The notes below the pieces were generated by a model. That model was not told where the DNA came from and made no database searches. It saw nothing but the letters and a program-made list of their open reading frames with translations. 64,000 bases of DNA from positions 1 to 64,000 of the forward strand of contig CAVWCQ010000008.1 in NCBI GenBank assembly GCA_963753545.1, given 5' to 3'. The DNA is from CAVWCQ01 sp963753545. GTDB lineage: Bacteria; Chloroflexota; Anaerolineae; Aggregatilineales; Aggregatilineaceae. Position numbers and translations under genes: made by a program. Shown one piece after another: positions 50,655-61,604 of this stretch; position 1 is the first letter of the stretch; each line of letters starts with the position of its first letter.

Positions 50655-50684
50655 TTGACTTTCCAAAACGATTTCTGGTACAAT
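50655..50684 (+). promoter_or_regulatory. Sigma-70 promoter of TPR/roadblock operon
   Basis: TTGACT (50655-50660), an 18-base spacer and TACAAT (50679-50684), located at the end of coaBC and 33 bases upstream of the TPR start. Confidence 0.7.
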
Positions 50685-50716
50685 CATCAAAATTTGGACC
50701 TCGCTGATACCTACCC

Positions 50717-52040
50717 ATGGAGAAAGAAAACGCCGAAATAGAGAAACTGACGGAGCGGATCGCAAAGGATCCCAAATCGAAGCTCTTTGTGCCTCTTGCC
50801 GAAGAGCATAAGAAGGCCGGAGACATCGAAACTGCCATCCGCGTGCTGATGGAAGGCCTGAAACACAATCCCGGCTACGTCACGGCACGATCCTTTCTGG
50901 GCAGGCTTCTTATGGATAAAGGGGACCTGTCCGGAGCGCAGAAGGAACTGGAGGAGGTCATCAAGACCATTCCCGACAATCTTCTGGCGCAGCGCAAGCT
51001 GGGTGATATTTACGTGCTTCAGGGGCGGGGGACCGATGCGCTGCCGCGATATAAGGCGGCGCTCGCATTGAACCCCGGTGACAAGGACCTCCCGTCGTTG
51101 CTTGCAGATCTTGAAGCAGGCAGGGATGTTTCTTCCCGGATACCAAGGCCGAAGGCTCCGGCGGCACCGTCAGAAATAAAACCTCAATCAGTTCCCGTTC
51201 CTGCGGCTGCCGTACCGCCGAAGGCAGCACCGGCTGCGGCCCTCAAAACCGCTTCTGCGCCACAAACCGCTGCAGCAGCTCCAAAGGTACCTGCTGCACC
51301 TGGACCGCAGGCGACCTTGAAGAGAGAACCGATGTCCGCTGCTCGAGTTCCTTCTGCCAGCCCAGCTGCTCCCCCGGCACCGCCAGCTACGGACGAGGCC
51401 GAGGTCATCGAGGATATCGTCGAATTTGAACCGCTGGACCAGGCCGTCCAGGCTCCCCCGTCCAAAGCGCCTTCTCCTGATATATTCCCTGCTCCTGCGA
51501 CCTTTGACCTGAGTGAACCTCGGATCGAGACGGCATCGGGCGGCGAAGAACGCGAAGCGATGACATGGGAGGTCGCAGAGACATCTGTTCCCGAACAGGG
51601 TGAGAAGGCGGGACCGGACGAAGGTAGCGACGATCTGAACACGAATACCCTTGCTGAACTCTATATATCGCAGGGATTTTACGATAAGGCTATCGAGATC
51701 TATCAGGGAATGCTGAATGACCGGCCGGGAAACGCTGCCTTGCAGCAGAAACTGGAGCAGATCAGGGCAATGGCCGGTGCGGCGGACACGGGCCGAGAAC
51801 GGTTTGACCGAAGAGTACTCCCGCCAGGTCCCGAGAGAATACGCTCCGGTCCGGCTGCCGATGCATCTCCCGCCAAAGGAAACGATGCCCCCTGAACGGG
51901 CTCCCCAGATGACTGTTCAGGAACCATCAGGGGAACCCGCACCTCCTCGTGGTCCTCAGACAGCCACGACCAGAAGGAAAGAGACCATTGACCGGCTCGA
52001 GTCGTGGTTGAACACCATCATGAAGGAGAAACAGGAATAA
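50717..52040 (+). CDS. TPR protein with Pro/Ala-rich linker (one frameshift)
   Basis: About 440 residues. The N-terminal third holds tetratricopeptide repeats (LFVPLAEEHKKAGDIETAIRVL, DNLLAQRKLGDIYVLQGR). A long Pro/Ala-rich linker (about residues 145-280) leads to a further TPR (TLAELYISQGFYDKAIEIYQGML) and a C-terminal basic helix (IDRLESWLNTIMKEKQE) reached through a shift near 51795. A scaffold role is likely. TAA 52038-52040 overlaps the roadblock ATG, so the pair is translationally coupled. Confidence 0.8.
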
Positions 52041-52396
52041 TGTCCTTCGGCGATATCCTCAGAGAGGTCGTGAACGGCACCGAAGGGGCACTGGGGGCGC
52101 TCGTGGTAGGAGTTGACGGGATTCCCGTAGATGAGTATTCCATTACGAAGGACATCGATCTTCAGTCCATGACGGTCGAGTACGCTACGCTCCTGAAAGA
52201 GATCGAACGGGGATCACAGTCCTCACAGCTTGGGTCCACGAGGGAAGTCACGGTCATTGCGGACAAGGCCATGATCCTGCTTCGACGGCTCAACGACGAG
52301 TATTTCATGGTGCTGATCATTAGGCCTGACGGGAACTTCGGCAAGGGAAGATTTCTCCTTCGAATGTCCGTACCGAAACTGCTGAAGGAATTCTGA
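52040..52396 (+). CDS. Roadblock/LC7-domain protein
   Basis: 118 residues, intact. The fold starts at ATG 52040: FGDILREVVNGTEGALGALVVGVDGIPVDEYS, then VEYATLLKEIERGSQ and YFMVLIIRPDGNFGKGRFLLR. Bacterial roadblock proteins (MglB-like) act on small GTPases or as scaffold dimers. No MglA-like GTPase lies in the window; its coupled neighbour is the TPR protein. Confidence 0.88.
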   Translation: MSFGDILREVVNGTEGALGALVVGVDGIPVDEYSITKDIDLQSMTVEYATLLKEIERGSQSSQLGSTREVTVIADKAMILLRRLNDEYFMVLIIRPDGNFGKGRFLLRMSVPKLLKEF

Positions 52397-52430
52397 CCGC
52401 CTGATACACGACACAGGAGAGAATGCTTCG

Positions 52431-52458
52431 AAAAACTGCCTCAGGCAGTTTTTTATTT
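52431..52458 (+). terminator. Terminator after roadblock gene
   Basis: AAACTGCC (52433-52440), a TCA loop and GGCAGTTT (52444-52451) form a perfect stem followed by TTTATTTT. Confidence 0.85.
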
Positions 52459-52470
52459 TGCGGGAGGACC

Positions 52471-52916
52471 ATGAAAATCCTGGTGATGCACGGGCCGAAC
52501 CTCAATCTGCTGGGAAAACGGGAGCCCCATATCTACGGTACCGTCACCCTGGATGAGATCAACAGGCGTCTGACAGCGCTGGCGTGGAACTGGGGACAGA
52601 GGTGTCTTGCTTCCAGTCGAACCACGAGGGAGAACTGGTGCAGAAGGTCCAGGACGCCATGGGCGAGTACCAGGCCATCGTGATCAATCCGGGGGCTTAC
52701 ACCCATACGAGCGTGGCGCTTCGTGATGCCATAGCATCGACAGGCATCCTTGCCGTGGAGGTGCACCTCTCGAACATCTATCGCAGAGAGGAGTTCCGCC
52801 AGCATTCGTACATATCCGGCGTGGCTGCCGGCCAGATAACGGGTTTTGGACCCGAGAGCTACCTTCTCGGACTCCGCGCCGCCGTTCAGGCGGTGAGGTC
52901 AGCAGCCGGTCAATGA
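52471..52916 (+). CDS. aroQ: 3-dehydroquinate dehydratase, type II (one frameshift)
   Basis: A shikimate pathway enzyme that forms 3-dehydroshikimate. ATG 52471 (GGGAGGACC upstream). MHGPNLNLLGKREPHIYG carries the catalytic Tyr and Arg; after a shift near 52590 come FQSNHEGELV, IVINPGAYTHTSVALRDA, EVHLSN and SYISGVAAGQITGFG. About 148 residues. It overlaps the next gene by four bases. Confidence 0.95.
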
Positions 52917-53984
52917 GAAGGATTCGAGCGGAAAGCGCGCGCGTTGCCGCACTTCAGCGGATCATGAAGGAACGGAACATCGACGCCCTACTCGTGACGC
53001 AGCGTGAGAACGTACGGTACCTTACAGGATTTACCGGCTCATCGGGAAGCGTCGTGGTCGCTTCCCGGACGGCCGATGCTGATCACGGATTTCCGCTACC
53101 AGATCCAGGCCGCAGTAGAGGCCCCGGACGTGAAGGTCGTGGTCCAGAAGAAGGACCATTTTTCGGCGATCAAGGATGCGGCACGACGGCTTGGCTCTGA
53201 CACCCTGTGGTTCGATGAGAGCTCGCTGACCATAGATCGTGTCAAGGCTTTGAAAAAACGGGGTATCCGTCTGAAGGGCAGCAAGGACCTCGTCGCCGAG
53301 ATAAGGCAGCGGAAGGACAATGGTGAACTTGCCAAGGTCAGGACCGCTATCAGCCGGGCGGAGGACTCCTTCCGTGCATTGAAGAGGTTCATCAAACCGG
53401 GCGCGTCCGAGCGTGAGCTGGGATTCAAGCTGGAAATGCTCATCCGGGAACAAGGGGCGCGCAGGACGGCGTTCGACATTATTGTTGCTTCGGGACCAAA
53501 CGGCGCCATGCCCCATGCATCGACCACCGACCGCCGTCTTCGGTCGGGGGACCTCGTGACCTTCGATTTTGGCGCGGAAGCAGACGGCTATTACAGCGAT
53601 ATAACCAGGACCATCTGTGTCGGCCGACCTACTTCGCGGCAGCGTATGGTCCACGATCTCGTGCTCCGGGCCCATGACCAGGCCATTATTGCCGTAAGGC
53701 CGGGCGTACGTTGTGCTGAACTTGACCGTCATGCCCGCGACACCATCGCGCAGGCCGGTCACGGGAAAAACTTCGGTCATGCCACGGGTCATGGGATCGG
53801 ACTCATGGTTCATGAAGGTCCTTCTCTCTCAGCAATTTCAAAGGGTATTGTTGATGAGGGGATGGTCTTTACCGTAGAGCCTGGTGTCTATATTGCCGGA
53901 TGGGGTGGTATCCGGATCGAGGACATGGTGCTGGTGACGGCTGACGGCCACCGGGTTTTGACGAGCCTTCCGAGAGAATTATAG
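52913..53984 (+). CDS. M24 Xaa-Pro aminopeptidase (one frameshift)
   Basis: A dimetal aminopeptidase of the PepP/PepQ group. N-terminal creatinase-like domain (IDALLVTQRENVRYLTGFTGSSG), a shift near 53080, then the pita-bread domain: DIIVASGPNGAMPHAS, LVTFDFGAEADGYYSDITRT (two Asp ligands), GHATGHGIGLMVHEGPSLS (His), FTVEPGVYI (Glu) and IRIEDMV (Glu). All five metal ligands are present. About 357 residues. It follows aroQ and precedes efp, a common order. Confidence 0.93.
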
Positions 53985-54040
53985 ATGATCTTGATTGAAA
54001 GCAGATACTACTTGAGAACAGGAAGAGGAGGATTTAGGAA

Positions 54041-54608
54041 TTGCCAGTATCGACAACAGAGTTCAGGAACGGATTGAAGATCGAGATAGACGGTGAGCCT
54101 TATGCCATTGTCGAATTTCAGCATGTGAAACCGGGCAAAGGCGGCGCGTTCGTCCGGACCAAAGATGAAGAGCCTGAAGAGCGGAAACGTGATCGACCGG
54201 ACCTTCCGGTCCGGAGAGAAGGTGGACGTCCCCGAGCTTGAAGAGAAGACCATGCAGTACCTCTATGCGGCCGATAAGGACCGCGTGCTCATGGACACGA
54301 CCAGCTATGAGCAGATCTCGATGAGCGAGAAACAGCTTGGCGACAGCGTCAATTATCTTAAAGAGAACATGGAGATCAAGGTTCTGTATTTCAAGGGGCA
54401 GCCCATCAACATCGATATCCCCATGTTCGTTGAACTGAAGATCGCACGGACCGATCCTGGTGTGCGGGGAGACACTGCTTCCGGCGGTTCCAAACCGGCC
54501 ACGCTGGAGACCGGGGCGGTGGTGAAAGTGCCCTTCTATCTGAATGAAGGTGACGTCGTCAAGATCGACACCCGCAGCGGGATCTTCATAGAGCGGGTAA
54601 AGCAGTAA
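54041..54608 (+). CDS. efp: Elongation factor P (one frameshift)
   Basis: Relieves ribosome stalling at polyproline. TTG start at 54041 behind GAGGAGG. MPVSTTEFRNGLKIEIDGEPYAIVEFQHVKPGKGGAFVR carries the conserved loop lysine (PGKGGA), which may be modified. A shift near 54163 leads into the OB domains, and GAVVKVPFYLNEGDVVKIDTRSG ends the protein. About 188 residues. Confidence 0.95.
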
Positions 54609-54694
54609 TATTATTGATCCTCCGCGAGCGCGTGCAGGTGCGGTTCACAGGCGTCCGTCACGTTAGTTCCGGCGGTGCCTTTAAAGGAGCAATC

Positions 54695-55167
54695 ATGAAT
54701 CTGAAAGAGTTGAAAGAACTCATCGAAATGCTCAAAAACACCGATATCTCCGAACTGGAGATCGAGCGTTCAGGTTTCAAGGTCCGTCTCCGGAAGGGCG
54801 GTGACGTGACGTTCCATCCCGTGATGCCGCGCATGGAGTATCCTCCCGCCGCCATCGTCGCTCCGGCCATTTCCGGCGTGGAACGACCGCTTGTCGAGCA
54901 GGCTCCCGCAGCCCGCTCCTTCCGAACAGATCAAGGTCACATCACCCATCGTCGGCACGTTCTATCGGTCCAGTTCGCCTGACAAACCGTCCCTGGTGGA
55001 AGTGGGCGACATGGTGAAAAAGGGCCAGATCCTGTGCATCATCGAGGCGATGAAGCTCATGAACGAGATCGAGTCCGAAGCATCAGGCAAGATCGTCGCA
55101 GGTCCTCGTGGAGAACGGCCAGCCCGTGGAATACGGCCAGCCCCTCTTTCTGATCGAACCGGCGTGA
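54695..55167 (+). CDS. accB: Biotin carboxyl carrier protein of acetyl-CoA carboxylase (frameshifted)
   Basis: The carrier subunit of acetyl-CoA carboxylase. ATG 54695 with AAAGGAG upstream. The N-terminal helix (NLKELKELIEMLKNTDISELEIERSGFKVRL) is standard; a Pro/Ala linker and, after a shift near 54905, the biotinyl domain follow: SPIVGTFYRSSSPDKPSLVEVGD and EAMKLMNEIE with the biotinylated Lys. Another shift near 55105 leads to VEYGQPLFLIEPA. About 157 residues. Confidence 0.93.
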
Positions 55168-55211
55168 GATAGCGTCGCGAGACGAGATCCTCATTTTGAA
55201 TCCAGAAGCGA

Positions 55212-55301
55212 GAGCATTCCCCGTAGCTTGCTGCCGGGGTGAGCGAACGATTAAAATATATAAGGATCGAAGATTCCCCGCAGCTTGCTGCAGGGAGCTT
55301 C
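55212..55301 (+). repeat. Two copies of ATTCCCCG-AGCTTGCTG palindromic repeat
   Basis: GAGCATTCCCCGTAGCTTGC continues to 55243 and GAAGATTCCCCGCAGCTTGC continues to 55301. These are related hairpin repeats flanking an AT-rich stretch between accB and accC. The second has GAAG/CTTC ends and supplies the bases just before the accC start. Confidence 0.65.
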
Positions 55302-55323
55302 AATGCACACAAGAGGTGTTTTT

Positions 55324-56673
55324 GTGTTCAAAAAAATACTGATAGCCAACCGGGGTGAGATAGCCCTTCGCATCATCCGGGCATGCAAGGAAATGGGCAT
55401 CAAGACCGTGGCCGTTCATTCGACCGCCGACGCCCACGCTCTCCACGTCCGGTTTGCCGACCAGAGCGTGTGTATCGGCCCACCCAAGAGCGCATACAGC
55501 TACCTGAACGTTCCCAGCATCATCAGCGCAGCAGAGATCACCGATTCCGAGGCGATCCATCCCGGCTACGGCTTTCTTGCCGAGAACGCGAGTTTTGCCG
55601 AGGTCTGCAATTCCGCCGGGATCAAGTTCATCGGGCCCGAGTCCTGAGAGCATCAAGCTCATGGGTGATAAGGCCAAGGCGCGGGAGACCGCGGAAAAGG
55701 CAGGAGTGCCGATCCTGCCGGGCAGTGCAGGCGTCATTACGGAAGAATCAGACGCGGTAGCGCTGGCAAGGGAGCTTGGCTTCCCGGTCATCATCAAGGC
55801 GGTTGCAGGAGGGGGCGGAAAGGGCATGCGGGTGGTCATGGAGGAAACGGAGTTCGCCTCCGCGTTCGTTATGGCGCAGTCAGAGGCTCTCGCATCTTTC
55901 GGTAACGCCGACGTGTACGTGGAAAAGTACATCACCCAGCCGCGCCACATCGAGATCCAGATCATTGCCGATGAAAAGGGGAACATCGTTTCCCTCGGTG
56001 AACGGGAATGTTCCATTCAGCGCAGGCACCAGAAACTCATCGAGGAGGCGCCCTCCGTCATCGTCGATGGGCCGCTCCGGAAAAAGATGGGGGACATGGC
56101 TGTCGCCCTCGCGAGAGCAGTAAAGTACCGGAATGCGGGGACCATTGAGTTCCTCATGGATGTGGACCGCAAGCTTCTACTTCATGGAAATGAACACCCG
56201 GGTCCAGGTTGAGCACCCGGTCACCGAGATGGTCACGGGTGTGGACATCATCAAGGAGCAGATCCGCGTCGCCGCAGGACTTCCGCTCTCCTTTACGCAG
56301 GAGCAGATACCGTGCGGGGGCCACAGCATAGAATGCCGGGTCAACGCAGAGTGCCCGGAAAAGTTCACGCCCTCTCCCGGTACCATCACCGACCTATAAT
56401 CCGCCTGGCGGACCCGGGGTCCGCGTCGACACGGCCGCCTATACCCAGTATGTCATCCCGCCGTACTACGATTCCATGATCGCCAAGCTCATTGTCCATG
56501 CGGATACGCGGGAAGAAGCGATCATGCGGATGAACCGGGCTCTGGACGAGTTCATCATCGAAGGTGTCAAGACGACGATCCCCATGCACAAGAAGATCCT
56601 CGCCGATGCAGACTTCCAGCAGGGAAATATATCCACCAAGTTCATGGAGCGCTACAATAGTCCGTCGAAGTGA
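55324..56673 (+). CDS. accC: Biotin carboxylase (frameshifted)
   Basis: The ATP-grasp enzyme that carboxylates the biotin on AccB. GTG 55324 gives (M)FKKILIANRGEIALRII, the usual N-terminus; ATG 55303 in frame is less likely. Motifs are HPGYGFLAENASFAE, after a shift near 55645 SIKLMGDKAKARETA, GGGGKGMRVV (ATP-grasp), GERECSIQRRHQKLIEEAP, FMEMNTRVQVEHPVTEM after a shift near 56172, and YDSMIAKLIVHADTREEAI after one near 56396. About 448 residues, normal. Confidence 0.95.
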
Positions 56674-57323
56674 TATCAGAGGGCTTTGTCTCATTCTGGA
56701 CGCGGACTTTCTGACCCAATCCGCCGAGAGAGCCGCTTGCCGTGGCCCTTGCAGCGGGCGTTCGCCTGTTCCAGTATCGGAATAAGAGCGGTTCACGGAA
56801 AGAGATCTACAACGTGTCGTACGAACTCGCGCGCATGGTGAAACGGTCGGGATGCGTATTTATCGTAAACGACCATGTCGACATCGCGAAAGCGGTGGAT
56901 GCCGACGGCGTCCATCTGGGACAGGATGACCTTCCCCTCGAATACGGACGAAAGATCCTGGGAGGGGACAAGTTCATCGGCATTTCCACGCACACCGTGG
57001 AGCAGGCCAGGGCAGCCGAGGCCGCCGGCGCCGATTACATCGGATTCGGGCCGCTGTTCCCGACGACGACGAAGGATGCCGGTCCTCTCCAGGGCACTGA
57101 GAGGCTCCGGATAGTACGGAACGCGGTGAAGGTTCCCATTCTCGCGATCGGCGGCATTACACCGGACACCCTTGCGGAAGCGATGCAGGCCGGTGCAGAC
57201 GGTGTTGCGGTCATCAGCGCTGTTCTCTCCGCGCCGGATCCGGGTTTCGTCGCAGGTGATCTGATCAAGCGCATCAACTCACTCGGACTCCGCAACGAGC
57301 AGATGAAAGGGGAAGAACGATGA
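56670..57323 (+). CDS. thiE: Thiamine-phosphate synthase (frameshifted)
   Basis: Joins the pyrimidine and thiazole halves of thiamine. The likely start is GTG 56670, overlapping the accC stop, with frame changes just after it and near 56742. From there ALAAGVRLFQYRNKSGS, CVFIVNDHVDIAKAVDADGVHLGQDDLPLE, GDKFIGISTHTVEQARAAEAAGADYIGFGPLFPTTTK and AIGGITPDTL show the full TIM-barrel motif set. About 216 residues. Overlaps livK by four bases. Confidence 0.9.
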
Positions 57324-58432
57324 AACGATTCGGCGGATATCTGTCGGTGCTCGGTGCAGTCACGATTCTCCTGATCGCCTGTCAATCGCAGCAGCAGAAC
57401 ATCATCAGGATCGGCGCCGCCGGGCCCATGACCGGCGACCAGAGCAAGATGGGGATCGACCTCAGGAACTCCGTTGAACTTGCCGTAGCCGAATGGAACC
57501 GAGCAGGGCGGGGTCCTCGGCAAAAAGATCGAAATGCTCGCTGGCGACGACCAGGCCGATCCCAAACAGGCCGTTTCCGTTGCCAACAAGTTCATCAACC
57601 AGAAGGCCGTTGCGGTCGTTGGACACTGGAATTCGAGCTGTTCGATCCCCACATCGAAGTATTACAGCGATGCGAACATGGTCATGATCAGCCCGGCAAC
57701 GACAAACCCGCAATTCACGCTCCAGGGGTACAAAAAGGTCTTTCGCGTGTGCGGCACCGACGACCAGCAGGGTCGTATCGCAGCAGCGTTCGTTCTGAAG
57801 ACCCTGCACCCGAAGAGGATCGCCGTGATCCACGACAAAACGGCCTATGGACAGGGCCTCGCGGACTTCTTTCAGAAGGCCCTCGGGGAACGGCGCGGAG
57901 ATAGTCTACTACGGCGGCATCGTTCAGCGTGATCCCGATTATAAGGCAGTGTTGACCGCCATCAAGGAAAAAAAGCCGGACGTCTATTTCTTTGGAGGGA
58001 TCTATCCTGAAGCGGGAAGGCTGGTTCGCCAGGCCAAGGAGGTCGGCCTTTCCATTCCCATGATCACGGGAGACGGCGTATACGATCCGACGTTCATTAA
58101 TATTGCCGGGAAGGCGGCTGAAGGGACCTATATTACGTTCGGAAAGGACCCTGCAGGCCTGACGACCGCACGTTCGTTCAATGAGAAATATAAGAAAGTA
58201 TACGGAGAACCGGGGCCGTATTCCATCTATGCCTACGATGCGGCCAATATCATTCTGTCCGCCATCAAGGCGACCGGCACCACCGACGGGACCAAGGTCG
58301 CAGAATACATAGCGAAGAACACCTTTCAGGGCGCGTTCGGCGAGATCTCGTTCGACAAGCAACGGGGATGTGACCAAGGCGCCCTACGTTGTCTGGCAGA
58401 TCAAGGATGGTAAATTCATAGAGGTCAAATAA
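57320..58432 (+). CDS. livK: Branched-chain amino-acid-type ABC substrate-binding lipoprotein (frameshifted)
   Basis: A periplasmic receptor of the LivJ/LivK family. ATG 57320 begins a signal peptide with lipobox LIAC (VTILLIACQSQ), so probably a lipoprotein. Features are IRIGAAGPMTGDQSKMGIDLRNSVELAVAEWN, a shift near 57510, VVGHWNSSCSIPTSKYYSDANMVMISPATTNP, a shift near 57893 (GAEIVYYGG), and YDAANIILSAIKATG. A last shift near 58365 restores VWQIKDGKFIEVK. About 370 residues. Followed directly by the permease gene livH. Confidence 0.92.
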
Positions 58433-58448
58433 CCGCGAACGCACTCCC

Positions 58449-59351
58449 ATGTTTGTCCAACAACTCATAAACGGCCTTGCCCTCGGCGCGGTGTATGCAT
58501 TGATCGCGCTGGGATATACCATGGTCTATGGCATCCTCCATCTCATCAACTTCGCTCATGGCGAGGTCTACATGCTGGGAGCATATCTCGGCATCATCGT
58601 CATGGGCGTCCTTACGTTGGCGGGACTTCCCGTCTACAGCCTGTCCCTTACCATATTCCTCACCATCCTGATCTCGATGGCGTTCTGCGCATTGTACGGA
58701 GCAGCTATCGAACGTTTCGCCTATCGTCCGCTCCGCTCTGCGGCAAAACTTGCGCCGCTCATCAGCGCTGTGGGTGTTTCTATTATCCTGCAAAATGTCG
58801 TGATGCTTACTCAGGGAACGGAATATAAGAACCTCCCGCCGCTTCTGCCCTCGGAGGGCTTTGACCTTCTCGGGGCCAACGTGTCGCCCGTGCAGGCCTT
58901 CATCCTGTGCTCTTCCATCGTGCTCATGCTTATCCTGCATTTTTTTGTGGCAAAAACGCGGCTCGGAAAGGCCATGCGCGCAACATCCCAGGACCGCGTC
59001 ATGGCGGGGCTCCTGGGGATCAATGTCAACCTGGTCATTTCCCTCACCTTCATGATCGGCTCTTCCCTGGCAGCTGCGGCAGGCGTCATGGTAACGCTCT
59101 ATTACGGCGTGGTGCACTTCTTCATGGGTTACCTGGCAGGGATCAAGGCCTTTACCGCCGCGGTTCTCGGCGGGATCGGCAGCATCCCCGGCGCAATGCT
59201 CGGCGGTTTCATGCTGGGTCTCATCGAAAACTTCGGCGCAAGCTATATATCCAGCGTCTATAAGGACGCATTCGCATTTCTGGTGCTTATTATCACCCTG
59301 ATCCTCAGGCCTTCCGGTCTCCTTGGCGAGAAGGCAATGGATAAGGTGTAA
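58449..59351 (+). CDS. livH: Branched-chain amino-acid ABC permease LivH
   Basis: Intact, 300 residues, eight or so helices. Signature segments are FVQQLINGLALGAVYALIALGYTMVYGIL and INFAHGEVYMLGAY at the N-terminus, GKAMRATSQDRVMAGLLGINVN (the coupling region) and GGIGSIPGAMLGGFMLGL near the end. livM, livG and livF do not follow; the next gene is purine biosynthesis, so the rest of the transporter must be encoded elsewhere. Confidence 0.95.
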   Translation: MFVQQLINGLALGAVYALIALGYTMVYGILHLINFAHGEVYMLGAYLGIIVMGVLTLAGLPVYSLSLTIFLTILISMAFCALYGAAIERFAYRPLRSAAKLAPLISAVGVSIILQNVVMLTQGTEYKNLPPLLPSEGFDLLGANVSPVQAFILCSSIVLMLILHFFVAKTRLGKAMRATSQDRVMAGLLGINVNLVISLTFMIGSSLAAAAGVMVTLYYGVVHFFMGYLAGIKAFTAAVLGGIGSIPGAMLGGFMLGLIENFGASYISSVYKDAFAFLVLIITLILRPSGLLGEKAMDKV

Positions 59352-59438
59352 CAATCAAACGCTTGGCTTCTTGTCTTCGCGTCTGCAGTGCTCCCCAAAC
59401 CTTAATCATCAGCATCAATTATGCATGCGGAGGTGTCA

Positions 59439-60729
59439 ATGTCCGATATTAAGAAAATGTACAAAACCCTCATGGCGGACAGCTTCCCTGCGGAAATGAC
59501 CGTCACGTTCGGCAGCCGGACGTTGACCTACCGAAAACGGACGTGGAAACTGGCAGATGAAGCGACCGGTGAACTGATCGAAAAGGGGCTCCGGTACGGA
59601 GAGAACCCGGACCAGCAGGCCGCCATGTATGAGCTGGTGAAAGGAAACCTTGAACTTGCGGGCATGCGATTCATCGAGCCGGGGAAAGGGCTGGTCAGCA
59701 GCATCACTGAGGAGCAGATGATCCAGGCGGGCAAGCATCCCGGTAAGACCAATTTCACTGACCTGGACAATGCGTTGAACATTCTCAAATACTTGATGGA
59801 CCGGCCGGCGGCGGCTATCATGAAACACAACAATCCCTGCGGCGTTGCCTACGGAGGGACTATCACCGAGGCCTATGAACGGGCGAACATGGCGGACCGC
59901 ATAGCTGCCTTTGGTGGATGTCTTGTGGTGAACCGGCCCTTGACAAGCAAACAGCGGAAATGGCAAGTGCCAATTACCTGGAGGTCGTTGCTGCTCCCGG
60001 GTACGAGGAGGGCGCTGTCGCTCTCCTTGCCAAACGCAAGAACCTTCGCATCGTCATGCTTGACAAGATCTCTGAACTTGCACGTTATCGTGATACGACC
60101 CATGTGGAATTCAAGGCGCTTATGGACGGCGGGATTATCGTTCAGCAGTCCCAGAAGAACCGGATACGGACCAAAGCGGACTTTCAGCAGGCAAGGACAG
60201 TATACAAAGGACAGGAGTATGCCACGGAGCGCAGGCCGACGGAACAGGAATATGACGATATGCTCTTCGGCTGGAACGTTGAGCAGGGGATCACATCCAA
60301 CTCGGTCATCTATGTGAAGGACGGGGTCACCGTCGGCATCGGTACGGGCGAGCAGGACCGCGTGGGCGTCGCCGAGATCGCGGTATTTAAGGCGTACACC
60401 AAGTATGCGGACGGGATCTGCTTCAGGAAATACGGCGTCCCCTATAAAACGTTCGAGCTTGAGGCGGCCAGGGAAAGCGGGAGAGAGAGGCGCTAAGGGA
60501 GATCGACGAGCAGGCAAGAAAGGACAAGGGAGGCCTCATCGGGGCCACCATGGTCTCAGATGCGTTTTTCCCGTTCCGGGACGGTGTTGATGTGGGGATC
60601 AAGGAAGGGGTCACTGCGATCGTCCAGCCGGGAGGATCGGACCGGGACCATGAATCGATCATGGCCTGCAACGAGGCTGACCCCAAGGTCGCGATGGTCT
60701 ATACCGGCCAACGGGTCTTCAAACACTGA
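59439..60729 (+). CDS. Standalone AICAR transformylase-type protein, PurH-like (frameshifted)
   Basis: Formyl transfer to AICAR, the penultimate purine step. ATG 59439. A short unique N-terminus leads straight to GLRYGENPDQQAAMYELV and the catalytic loop KHNNPCGVA (Lys-His). After a shift near 59943 comes ANYLEVVAAPGYEEGAVALLAKRKNLRI, then SNSVIYVKDGVTVGIGTGEQDRVG and, after a shift near 60490, GATMVSDAFFPFRDGVD and AIVQPGGSDRDHESI. About 430 residues. The N-terminal IMP cyclohydrolase (MGS-fold) domain of ordinary PurH is absent. Confidence 0.88.
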
Positions 60730-60788
60730 TCATGAAACGGTTGTTTTTCTCGGTATGCCGGATCTTCTCGGACGGGGACGATGTCGTG

Positions 60789-61392
60789 TCATTTCGCGGA
60801 CAATTTCTTGACAGCGTCCTTCGTATGGGATGCCATGTCCTCGAAGGCATAGAGGATGCACAGATAGTTGGATGAGGCCTTGGGAGAGCATTCGCCGGCC
60901 ACCAGCCGGTCCTCATGGGCCGTTGCGAAGTCGTTCGACATACGGATTATGGCGTCACTATCGATCCTGACGGTCTCCAGACTCTCGGGAGACCCCGTCA
61001 CCACGGATTGTCCCGCTTTCTTGAGCATTTCCTTCCCGTTCGTGAGCAGCCTCCCGGTCTCCTGAATAGCCTTGTCGCTGAAGAGAAGACCTTCCTTGAT
61101 CTTGACCCGGATGTTAGCGATGATGCGCTCGATGCTGACAGCGATCTTTTCGATATGCACGGGAACGGACAGAATGGCGCGGGCCTCGCCTCCTGGACGC
61201 GGCCATCTTGGCCAGTTTCTCCGTCAGGGCGTCCTCCTGTGCCCTGATCTCCTTCGCGAGGGACTCGGCCTGGTCCAGAGAACCTGTCTTGTTCTTCATG
61301 AAGGCGTCCTCGGTGAGTTCAAGCATCTGCTCTGCCTTATGGATCAAAAGATAGATCTCTTTTCTGATTTCCTTCATGGCCTGCTCAGACAT
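60789..61392 (-). CDS. PhoU-like helical-bundle protein (one frameshift)
   Basis: Minus strand from ATG 61392, with AAAGGAG about ten bases upstream. Almost entirely amphipathic helix: MKEIRKEIYLLIHKAEQMLELTEDAF, AKEIRAQEDALTEKLAKMA, then after a shift near 61185 IEKIAVSIERIIANIRVKIKEG, LFSDKAIQETGRLLTNGKEML, and LCILYAFEDMASHTKDAVKKL. About 200 residues. The six-helix pattern suits PhoU or DUF47 proteins, some of which regulate metal or phosphate transport. It converges with the AICAR transformylase gene. Confidence 0.65.
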
Positions 61393-61604
61393 GGTATGTG
61401 ACTCCTTTCCCTATTACGGGAGCGCGTACAACGTTACGCGCAAAATATAGCAGAAACAACGCAATCTATCACGCAAAATATATTTATAACGATATTTTAA
61501 GGATTTATAGATGATGCCTTTTGCCCTTGACTACACGCCAAACGGGTCCTTGTTTCCGGCATACCTTCTGGTGCATAGTGTATCACAAACGGTCGGGTTT
61601 TTCC

